DNA of 64,000 nt from Rallus limicola (Eukaryota; Chordata; Aves; Gruiformes; Rallidae): the NCBI GenBank assembly GCA_022605955.1, contig JAKCOZ010000008.1, forward strand, positions 24,615,083 to 24,679,082. Direction: 5' to 3'. Positions 26,448-37,500 of this stretch are shown here, piece by piece (positions within the stretch are counted from its first letter, which is position 1; each line of letters begins with the position of its first letter). The notes under the pieces are model-generated. The model searched no databases and had not been told where the DNA came from. It was given only the letters and a program-made list of their open reading frames with translations. A program made the position numbers and the translations under genes.

Positions 26448-26842
26448 CCATCAGCAAAACTGAAAACTCAACTGAAGGACCAGTGGCTCTGGAAAGGGCA
26501 GTACTGGTAATGCTGTTCCTCTGCACAGAGAGAAATGCTACATCACAGCTTGGTCTCTAGGGCCACAGTGGATAATTTCTCAGTGGCACGTCTTCCCTCT
26601 ATTCCCCCAGCTGCTGTTTGCAGTCAGTGGGAGAGGTACATAAGGAGCAATAAGGGATGGAGTGGAATAAATGGGTCCATGGCCACACCTAAGAGAGTGC
26701 ACTGTTCCCTCTTGGTTTTTGTTAGTGGTGTTCCTAGAGCAGGGTCTCTTCCTACACTACCATTTCCACAGTCAGGTTTCCATCTGAATGTTGCCCCTTT
26801 GCCAGCACATGCCAGTGAAATGAGCGGCAGTAGCAATATACT

Positions 26843-26863
26843 CTGCTAATTCTGTGATTAGGG
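26843..26863 (+). repeat. 21-bp exact direct repeat, copy 1
   Basis: This stretch (beginning CTGCTAATTCTGTG) recurs exactly at 27417-27437, 574 bases downstream. The similarity ends abruptly on both sides. No transposon family is recognised. Confidence 0.85.
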
Positions 26864-27416
26864 GAGAAGGTACTCCCTGTGCATTTCCAGTCTCTATCCC
26901 AAATACAGAGAGGATCTGACAGCCAGGATGCAGAAGCATGAAGCAGACTTGATAAACTTCATGCAGTTACCTGAGCCAGAAGATGTGACAACAGTAGTTT
27001 TCATCTCCAAGCCAGAGCAGTTCAGCAACAAGATACTGAATTTTGTAACTTTATTGGGGGATTCTCACTTCAAGCTGAGACTATTTCATTGATAATTGTA
27101 GGTACGCACAAATGACTCAAAAAAGGTTTCAGGATATTTATCTACAAACCAAAAAATGGGCTAAAAAAGAGAACCTGACTTTTTTCTCTTTTTTATTTTT
27201 TAAGTATAAGGAAAATCCAAAACTTTCAGTATTGCAGGCAACTTACACTAATTACAAAACAAAAAGAATATTGTTAAAGTCCTAGACCACAAATGGCTGC
27301 TCCAGCTAAAGCTGCTCTTAAAGGGCAGTTGTACTTTCTGATAGAGTGTGGCCTAAAGATCTCAGGCACCCAGGGAAAAGGAAGAATACAACAGCCCAAT
27401 TTTCTTAAAAGTCTTC

Positions 27417-27437
27417 CTGCTAATTCTGTGATTAGGG
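27417..27437 (+). repeat. 21-bp exact direct repeat, copy 2
   Basis: Second copy of the 26843-26863 repeat. Confidence 0.85.
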
Positions 27438-28199
27438 AAGAATAACTCTCGAGTAACTCTCAGATAATGACAGGCATTGATGCAGTTAAAAATTTCTACT
27501 TTGGTGTACAAAAGTAAATCATTAATAATCAGAGTTTCCCACAGTTATAAAAGCCATTGACTGGCTCTCACAACTGCTGTTTGAAGGGGAGAGATGACAT
27601 TGAGCTTGCAGTGCAGGGAAGAGCAAGCATTTACCAAGTGAGTTGAAGAGAAACCCTTTAAATAAGAAGACCTCTAGTGAAAGCACCAATTGAGAAGTGT
27701 CCTTGCTGCATCCTGCCTTTTAAAAATGTCAGTCAGATGGCAGATGCAGTCATTTCTAACTTGGGATCTTCTTCAAAAAGGGAATTTATTCCAGATCACT
27801 GTTTCTTGCACGGTCTGGTCTGCATTTAGGCAGCAAGCAGATGCAGAAAAATTAAAATGAGAAAACCCAGATCATCTGCTGCCAAAATATGTCAGCCTTC
27901 CCAGGGGCTGGGAAGACAAGCAGAAGCAAGCTGGCAGGCCAAGAGAGGAACACTTCAGCTCCCAGGACTGAGGAGAGATGGAGCCTCCTGAGCACACGAC
28001 CTTCTCTGTTTGCTTCCACTGCGATGATGGGAACAGTGTACATCTGTATGTACTCTTGGTGAAGAAACAGCACTGCACTTCTAAGGAAGCCCATTTCTCC
28101 CTGACGGGAGCAACCATGCAGAGCCCCAAACACAAGGACACATCTTGCAATACAGGGCCAAGCGTACCTATTTTGGAAGGCGGGCTTCCACTGCCTTTT

Positions 28200-28458
28200 G
28201 AGGCATTACTGAGCTTTGCAGAGGCAGCTTCCTAAGACTACATTCACCACACAATGTAACTTCCTGTTCAAGCATTGCCATTACAGTCGTTTCACTTCAC
28301 TGTGTATCATGTGCTGCAGAGGGAGGAGGAAAGTAGTGTAAGCAACTGAAGGTGCAGCCTGGCCCCACAGGGAAGGCAGGCTGGCGGTGTGGGGCCCTGG
28401 GAGACGTGGCAGTGCCTGGAGGGGGTGGGGACAAGGCATCGGGCCCACCATCAGCACC
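28200..28458 (+). promoter_or_regulatory. probable CD28 proximal promoter and 5' UTR
   Basis: This is the region just upstream of the CD28 start codon. I see no clear TATA box. An ETS-type core (ACTTCCTGTT) lies at 28259-28268, the kind of site common in lymphoid promoters. GC content rises between about 28370 and 28458, probably the 5' UTR. The transcription start cannot be fixed from sequence alone, and a promoter role is inferred from position. Confidence 0.5.
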
Positions 28459-28513
28459 ATGCTCCCGGGGATCCTCGTGGTGCTCTGCTTCATCCCTGCT
28501 GCTGATGTAACAG
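28459..28513 (+). CDS. CD28: CD28 coding exon 1 (signal peptide)
   Basis: This exon encodes residues 1-18 and the first base of codon 19. It begins ATG-CTC-CCG and encodes a hydrophobic core (ILVVLCFI) typical of a signal peptide. The donor is ACAG|GTAACA. The exon ends in phase 1, which matches the acceptor at 34743: the split codon becomes Glu, followed by Asn-Lys-Ile-Leu, the usual start of mature CD28. A is at -3 relative to the ATG. Confidence 0.95.
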
Positions 28514-31500
28514 GTAACAAACCCCCCCACAGCTCAATCCTTTCCACTAGTTTTCCTCACTTTGATCATCGTGGGTAGAAATTAGTTGCATTAATTTTGC
28601 ACAAATTATACTGTGTTTGGGTGAAAGGGGAGAGACAGAGCATACTGCTATGGCTGCACATGGATGAACTCGAGATAACTAAGTGGCTGATTTTTTTCAT
28701 GCACCAAGTATGCCCCCAAGATAAGACCCGGGAACCTTCTTTTAGCTTGGTCTCTTTAGATGCATTTGGAAATGGCATGCATAGCTAGGGGAGGGTTTAT
28801 GTCACCTTCCCCACGGGCTTTACAAATTTTCCTCACAAGTGACTTTTCTGGGGGAACAAGAAAACTCTCAGGGCTGATCAGTCGTGGTGCCAGTGCCTCT
28901 CTTGGGGCAGCCTCTCCGCCATCCTCAAGTCTACTGTGCAAAGCTCCAGGTCCCACCATCGTCCAGATCAGTGTGATGGGCTGCAGAGCTGAACCCACAC
29001 ACAGTCTCACAGAACTAGCAAATAAATGGACCAAAAGCAGAGCTGCTTACTGAGCTCAAAGATGTGAGGATAAGAATTGCCAAATTTCTGATTTTTGCCC
29101 TGTTTGGTAGTTTAGCTTCTTTCTGAAGAGATGTTCAACAACAGAAAAAGTATTTTTGATTTTGAAATCCTGAGTCTTACTGTATATTTCTGAATCTCCA
29201 GCTGATGTGGCTGAGGGTATTTTGTGTTGGTGGTGTGCTCAAGCAGTGTCCTTATGTTCAGAGTTAACATGTTTTTCCAAATGGGTACATCAAAATGCAA
29301 AGCAAGGCAAAGACTGATGGCTTATGCTAGGATCATCTTAAGACAGACAATTTTTCACACCACTGGCCTGTGAACTGTTGTGACTGGGTCTTCTCCAAAT
29401 ATCAGTGTTTTGTATTTTACTGAGGAGCTACAGATAGGAACAAAAATCTCTATTCCAGTACAAAACTTCTCAGATATAGAACATCTTAAAGAAGTTGGTT
29501 TTTTTACTATGAGAGATACAATTTAATATCTTTTTTTTTCCTTATTTCTGCCTTATTTTTCTATAATTCTTTTCCTTAGTGAAGACATTGTAATTTGCAT
29601 GACACCACGATCTACATTTCTTTAAGAGACCATAGGTGTTTTCTTCCTTGTCCTTTTCTAGTGTTTATAATTCTGTGTTTGCAATATCATAACTATTTCC
29701 ACAGCAGGTCCCGGGTTGTCAGAGAAGACACTGATTCCTGGAGGGGCTAAGTATCAGCAGTGGGTTAACAGTTTTAAAAACATTCCCATGAGGCATGAAC
29801 AGCTTTAAAGCATTACCTTTGAATTGCAACAAAATGTAATGTGTGGCTTTCAGATACATGGCATGGCTCTACAGACAATTATACACTTGCTTTGCATGAA
29901 GAACTTGAGTTTCTCCACTAGATTCAATGAGACTGTTCAACTGCTTAAAGAGAAGCACATGAGGTCACCTGCTCCTCAGGGGTCTCATCGTTTTCCCGTA
30001 TCTTTCCTCCACCTCTTCATTTCGATAGAGACGATTGATCCTTAGCAGACAGAAAACATTAAGGCAGGTCAAAACCTGGCAGAACTTCCTCAATCACAAA
30101 GTGTACTGTAGGCCTCAGGTATTTTGTTTTGGAGCAGACAACAGAACTTGTCCCGTTGTGCTGTTGCTATACTGTATCAGTGAGTGCTGCAGCTTGAGGC
30201 TAAATTACGGAAAGGGACTTAATATCGGTTTCTTTTGCAGAAACACCAATGTTTATAAAGTTTGCCTTCCCCACTTTTTTGTTGGCTAAATAATTATTGC
30301 TATGGTCTGTCAGAGAGGCAGCTAGATCAAGTTGTCTGTCCCATGTATTTTTTGAAGCAAGTAAATAAATAAGTTCTCACTGCAGTGTACCACAAAACAC
30401 CTCATCTTTTTATTACCTGCATAATCTTCTGGCTTATGGTGTCTGGGTGTTAAAATCAACCTCAACCACTGAGGTTACCATAATGCAGAAGATGTATGAG
30501 GCAAGGTTAGCTGAGATTAGAATGACATCAACAAATTCTTGTTTAAAAAAAAAATTATCACAAACTTACAAGAAAAACCCCTGTGCTCACACGGGGCTTG
30601 AGTAAAGTAGGAGTGTCACCTGGGCTTCTGTAGTACTGGGCTTCCTAGAGGACATGCAGCAAAGGAGAAAATACTAGCAGAAAACAAGTCTGTAACAGCT
30701 ACCAGGGCAGATCCCTCCAGCTGCACATTATACACACAGCTGGGTGCCCTACCACCAAAGTAAAAGATGAAGACCCTGATAGCTGAGAAAGAAGAATAAA
30801 TGTAATTGAACAACAGGCCAGCAGCAGCAGAAACAGAACAGCTTTGTTTGTAACATAGCTGTGTGTCTTTCTGTCAGTGGATTAAATAAACTCCTTTTGG
30901 TTTTTAAGTCCACCAGGGATTTAAGTGGGACGTTTCTTCACTGTGCTTCTAGAAATCCCAACTTATCCCTGGTTGCTTGCTCTGGCAAATAGCTCCTTGA
31001 AGTCAACTGGCATGGAAAAGCAAGAAAGAAGAGTACAAAATATTTTTAGCAGAATATTTTTTCCAATAGCTGATGATGATTCATGGAAAGTTCTGGAAAA
31101 AAACCCTCAAAATAGTTATTTTCCGTACTTTGTCGTCTCTATTTCACTTTCTTGGCAAATAAGAAAGAAAGAAAAAAAGTCAATGAAGTTTTGCTTGCAT
31201 CAGGTGTCCATGATCAGAGAGTCAGTATTCAATAGATATTATATGCAGATGGCAATTTTTTTTCCTGATGCAAAAAAGCCTGACACGTGATTATAACAAA
31301 TGTCTAGCGTGACAAAGAAGGTATAAAAACCCTTCAAAAACATTTAGAGATCTTATACACCATTGCACATAAATCCTAAGAGCTTGACAAAGCTTGCAGC
31401 CTGTGCACACTGAGTTAAAAGATTTTACATTTCTAGACTTCCCATCTTTTTCAATCTGTAGACAATGATTTTTCATAACTGCCATTTTCTTGGCTGGGTA

Positions 31501-34500
31501 AGGCCCGAGATACAGATGTTGATTATGATGCAGCACGCCTGAACACAGCTATGGAAATGGCAATCATAACCTATTTAGGGGAAAGCAGACACTAATGGAA
31601 ACACATACTAAATGTTTCAGAGTTTCACCATTTTAACAAAGCCAAAGTGACACTTATGAGAAAAACTCTCTGTGAAGGCAAAAGCAGCCTCAGCCCATGT
31701 TTGCTCAGAATGGTCCAGATCCTACTAAGAATATAATCAAATCCTATTCAGATCACAAGTGAAGTAAAGGATGTTTGGCCTTATTTTGTTTTCCCTGTGA
31801 AACTAATACACATTTTGGCATGACTGACTTTCTTAAATTAAAAAAAAAATCCAAGCCTGGAAGAGGAGGATGAAGCAGGGCCTGTGGGGTACATCTGCCT
31901 TGTCCCTGCTGGTGCTGCAGCCCAACCAATGCATGCAGTGCTAATTAGTTCCTATAAATGAAAAATGAAAGATGTCCCTCAATAAATTTTGATTTAAACT
32001 AGTTGAGTCACTTCACAAAAATGGTTTTGGGTGCTTGGCTTATATCATGTAGGAGCAGTCTTGGCTTAATGATGCACAAATAAACTTTTTCCCACTGCTC
32101 AGCCAACCTGCATCCCAACACCAGCAATGTGGGACTGGGTAATCAACAGCCAGCCTGCACGCCAAGGCAAACAGACCGGGCCATAAATCCAAGAAGTGGA
32201 AATAAGTTGAAGGAACTTATTTTTTAGGTGGGTGCATCAAAAGAGACTGACTGCCAACTAGCACAATATCATGGCAAATACATAAATAGTCCAAAGCTGT
32301 AGCTCAATAGTGGAGCTCAAGGCTTGAAAGAATCAAGGTACATCGGGAATCCAGATTAGCTGACAATAGCAAAAGGGGGGGGGGGGGTAAATCATTGGGG
32401 TGTACAGATTAGTCTGAACAACATTTGAATGTGTTCCCTCAGTGACGGTATTTTCAGTGTTCTTTGTCTTTCCTCTGGCCATAGAACAGAAATCTGATCA
32501 AGCTGAGCAGAAAACATCCATTAGCTTTTTGTAAGTAGTTGCAGTGAAAAACAAGCAAGTGTTCTTTCTGAAGTGTAATGGTGCTCCAGGACCTCTGTTC
32601 GAGGTGCTTGTTTTGGTTGTAAACTCCGAGACAGAAAAGGTCTCTTCTGATGGTGCTTGCAGTCCCTCTGACAATCAGGGTTTAGTGGTAGGCACTACTG
32701 CAGTGCAAATCAGGAAGAAAAACTCCATCTTCAGCTAAATATGTAGAACCCTGCTGTGCTGAACATAGGGCAATTTTACCGCAGACTTGCTTATTGCTAC
32801 TTAGAGGGCAAAGATCAATTTTCTGGCCAGCAAAAATATGATCGAATCCCTTGTCTAAAGGGGTGGAATCTAAACCTCACCCCTTACTAGAATGCCTTAT
32901 AAGCCTATGTGAGACCTTCTGTCGGAAAATGCTGATTCGATGAAACTGAAATGTTTTGCTGAAATGTCTTCATTTCGATGAAAATTCACCACAGGCAGCA
33001 CCTTGAGTAGAAACCTGCACTGTCTCTTATTAATTTGCCTCTCACTTCCAGGATCCCAAGATCCATGTCTCTTTTTGCTGGGAAGCCTGGAAACACCCAT
33101 CCTTCATCAAAACAAAAAGTTTCACAGTGTTTGGACTCCCTGCAAACATGGGATTTCAGAGCTGTGACAAGGTCTACTTCACCCACCCCCCCATGCTAAC
33201 TATGTTGAACAAAGATGCATGAGGAAGACAGGCGACAATCTTTCTTTGCTAAAGATGAGGCAGTAGAACATTCCCTGTCTCATGTCTTCCTGCTCTCATA
33301 AGAAGAAAGTTGGTAAAAAAGACTCAGTGAGAAAATTAACAACTTCAGTAGTTTCATGGGTTGGGCTAGTTAACCAGAGAACCTGCTAGACATGGATTGT
33401 TTTTACTGCCCACACCTCACCACTAGTCCTGGCCATCTCATGCATCTCTCTGCATTTGCTTTACTCCCTGGATTGTGTTCATCCCAAAGGTGTATCCATC
33501 TTCGTGTGCAGGTGTGAACACACTAAATGTAGCCACTTGGTCCTAAATATTGTTAAAAACAGTGAAACACTTGTTTTCTGGGCATTCTGGATCTGGCCTC
33601 CTTCCCACTCCATTTCCCTTACTAGCTTTTTTAAAGTCTCATCACATGGTTTAAGTGGAAAGAACACGGGGTATTGCAGCAGTGTTTGAGGCAAGAGATG
33701 TAACTGTTATTCTCACAACCACAGTGATTCTTAGTGATCATTAAATGACAACTGAGGCCTCATGTGAAATGAGCTTTCATGAAGACTTATGCAGTCATAT
33801 ACATGCATAGAAGGGCTCTGGCAAGTAGCTCTGGCAAGTTCCCAGCTTAAAAGCCAAAACTCCCTTCTTACTTATGGGTCATCATTTGAAAAGTAGTGTC
33901 TCATTTGTACAGGATGAGTTTTCTTGGAAGAAGTTGTCTTTCTGCGTAGTCTTTGCTGTGTTTTATTGTTTGGCAGATGGTAGCACAGAGATCTTCATGT
34001 CAGAAAACATTTCCTGTTTGTGTATCAGCTCAGTCAATTCAAATTCAATTATACCTTTGTGTCACATGGCTTTTTGCAGCCATTCAAGTGCTAAGTGCCA
34101 ATGCAGTGTCAAATTAGCTCCTGAGTCCTTTGAGAGATTAAGGATCTAATACAGTTGCTAGCCAGAGAAACTAAATATTTTACATTAAAATGATAGCAGT
34201 TCATGCTTTTAGTCCACCATCCAAACCCTTCAAATAATTGTTCAGCAAATTCTACCTGCAAACTCTTCAAGTCTGTCCTTGGATTAAAAAGCGAATGTAT
34301 AAATAATATCGTCTCATCTGTCTGCTAAACTAAGCATTTCATTCACAGTATTTTCACTCCACAATGGCCCCTGGGAATCTGCTTGTCAAGGAAAGGACAG
34401 GCTACAGTGGCCTTCCATAGATACACGCGCAGAGTAGCATTCTGAGCCCTGATGTTAAATCTTAATCACATGGGCCACTTTCTGTACTAGAGTTCTGACT

Positions 34501-37500
34501 CTGAAGAACACTCTTGACCTCACAGACTCTCCTACTGACTATGTAATTATTTATATATAGAGGGATTGTTGCAACACGAGCTCCTGTGAGAAACTGCTTC
34601 TGCAGCTTGGTGGTTACATACTGGGAGTGTCAACAGGGAGAGGAGATACGGAAAGGAGTCGTATGGGAGGATGTGTGGTTCTGAAGTCTCATACTGTATT
34701 TTATAAACAAGTGTTTTTCTCACTCTCTCCCCTCCCTTCCAGAAAACAAGATTTTAGTGGCGCAGCATCCTTTGCTCGTTGTAGCTAACAGAAATGCAAC
34801 TTTAGTCTGCAACTATACATACAATGGAACAGGGAAGGAATTTCGAGCTTCTCTGCACAAAGGAACAAACAGTGCAGTTGAAGTTTGCTTTATTTCATGG
34901 AACACAACCAAAATTAGCAGTAATTCAAATAAAGAATTCAACTGCCAAGGGATTCACGATAAAGACAAAGTTATCTTCAACCTTTGGAATATGAGTGCCA
35001 GCCAAACTGACATCTACTTTTGCAAAATTGAGGCCATGTATCCACCCCCATATGTCTACAATGAGAAGAGCAACGGGACTGTCATTCATGTAAAAGGTAA
35101 GCTGGGAAATCGCTACGGGCCAGTATCCTCCCTATACGCACTCCCTAGCTGATGGCTTGAGGTGGTTTGTTTCCTGAAAAAAAAAAAAAAGGTTGGGTTG
35201 CCTGGTAAAACTACATTGCTGCTCCTGATGTCCTGAAGAAGACATTTTAAAATTATGATTAATACAAATGGGGCACTGGAACAAGGAGTAACTAAGCAGG
35301 GATTGAGGTTTTTATATCACGTACTTAAAGTTTTCTTTGTTCTTTTCCTTAAAGAGATACCCATCCAAACACAAGAGCCTCAGTCTTCAATGCCTTTGTG
35401 GATTATGGTGGCAGTGACTGGAGTTCTTGCTTTCTACAGCATGCTAATAACCATGGTTTTTATTAACTACTGGGTAAGAAAATACTGTTTTCCTTTGCTC
35501 TAATGCTCATTGTTCCCAGTTAATTTCCCAGGCTATACTTACCGTGTTTACTACAAACTGACTGACTATACATGCACACCCATGCTATGCACCAAAAGAG
35601 TTGAAAGACCAGGTGGGCAGCCAGGCTGCTGCTGCAGAGTCCTAAAGCAAACACAAATGCCACAGTGTTGACAGTGCCCTGCACACCAACAATACTGGGA
35701 CACTGTCCCTACCTCTACCAATCGTCCCTGTCAGGGAAGTCCAACACTACAAGCATTCCCAGCAATAGAGACTATACTGACAGAAGAAGCTCACCTACAT
35801 TAAAACAATCTTTAGGGAGCCTCAGTTGGCCCAAGACCATGTGTAATGATGTTTTCTGCCTACCCTGCAATCCTCTCAAGTACCCACTATTTCTGGCAGC
35901 TTGTCTGCAAGGGAATAGGAGCACTGCAATCTCAGTAGTCCTCAGCTGCCTCTCTCTGTTAACCCTAGGAAAGCTGAGACAGTCTGTTGGTTCAATATTT
36001 TTAGTTTCTAATCACTCTGGTGAGTTGGCTGGCCTAGGTCACATCCAGTTCTGCATGCTGGAGTAAAGAGAGAGGAGTCATGCAGAGACATCTCCCTAGA
36101 CAAGGCTTGGGGTTGTGATCTCCCAGAGCTAATTTATGCTGCTTAGTCCAGGTGGGAAAGGCTTGAACATGACTGTAGAGACCTCTGTTCCTTGCACCAT
36201 GCCTCTCCCCTGTATCTTTGTTGTTAAATAGTGATTTTCACCATGCTATGAGGTAGCCTGTGCTCAGGGACAGAGTCCTTGACAAGTTGAATGTTGCCTG
36301 TACACAGAAAAAAACAGTCACTGCAAGCTGAAGTTTGAGAGCTGTTAAGTGTTTCACAAAAATACACTTGCTCAATATATGGCTGTTACTAATGGAAAAC
36401 AATCAAATGGGGCACTGCCGCAGGAAAACACCAAGGCTGGTTAAGTGGCCCCTCTTTGTGCCTTACTGCAGGGGCTGAATCCTAGGAGAGCTGAGAGGAT
36501 TACAGCAAACAGCTGCTGGTGTTACAGTGCTGTGTGACAGTGGCTGTGCCCTGATGAGATACCATAGCTTCAAATCCATCATTTACAATCTGAACCATTT
36601 TCTCTCTGCTATATTTGTTTGGTACCTAGTAGCTATACACTTTGCTACAAACATGTCTGCCCCCAGCAAGAGTGACAAGACTGCATTGCAACGTGTGCCA
36701 TTTGCTGCATCACTTTTTATCTGCTGTTATCACTGCTGGTGGTATTCTCCTGACAGTGTGTACGCAGAGTGTGGATGTATTTAGAGTGCTGTTGAATGTA
36801 AATACAGCTTCCTAGAAGACGCTGTGAATTGTAAAAACTGGTCCTAAAATATGATACTCGACAGCCGTGGCAAGCCTATTTCACTTGAGTTCCTGAAAGC
36901 TGCTAAAGATTTGTCTGTTTTCATACAGCTCTGCCTTCCCTAGGGGAAAACTGATTTCCTCTCCAAAAGAAGCAGTCTTTGATCCTAAACCAGTCCAACA
37001 TTCATTCATGCTAGCAAAACATCTTTCTCACATGGAAAATTACCTTTTAGGTGAATTAAAAATCCTACATTAGAGAGACGAACACATACTGATTAATCTG
37101 TTGTGTCTTTTTTTACATGCATCAACTGCACTGCATGGCTTAAGCAGTATGTAATTTATATCAACATCTTGCATATATGTAACATTAATATAAAAAGCTT
37201 ACTATGCTTCATAGTACCTACCCCCCTCTGCATGTACAGCATAATTCAGATTTTCTAATGCAAACCTCCTCCAATTCCACACCGTCACAAGTACACTGCA
37301 GCATTTGCAAATATTTATGTACACAGGAAGGAAATTGCAGTAAAAAGAAGACTGCAAAAGAAGCTACGATCAGGATTAAGGAAAAAGCATGGAGCCACTT
37401 TACCTAGCCCCTGATCAATAAAGCCTTAAGCTACACAAAAACACCAGCATTGTACATAGCCTGCAGCAGTTGGAGGTTCAGTCCTCTAATTGAAGCCACA

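Larger units (their letters stand above)
26448..28199. other. intergenic, distal upstream of CD28
   Basis: This lies between the AAGGG array and the probable promoter. It contains the 21-bp direct repeat pair. No exon was recognised, though an upstream non-coding exon of CD28 could not be excluded. Confidence 0.7.

Noticed and set aside
25984..26526. 180-codon minus-strand frame rich in Pro-Phe-Pro-Ser-Leu repeats
   Set aside because: It is a translation of the AAGGG/CCCTT microsatellite; a pentanucleotide array leaves frames without stops.
35665..36066. 133-codon frame in CD28 intron 3
   Set aside because: No domain or splice signals, and it lies wholly inside a well-defined intron.
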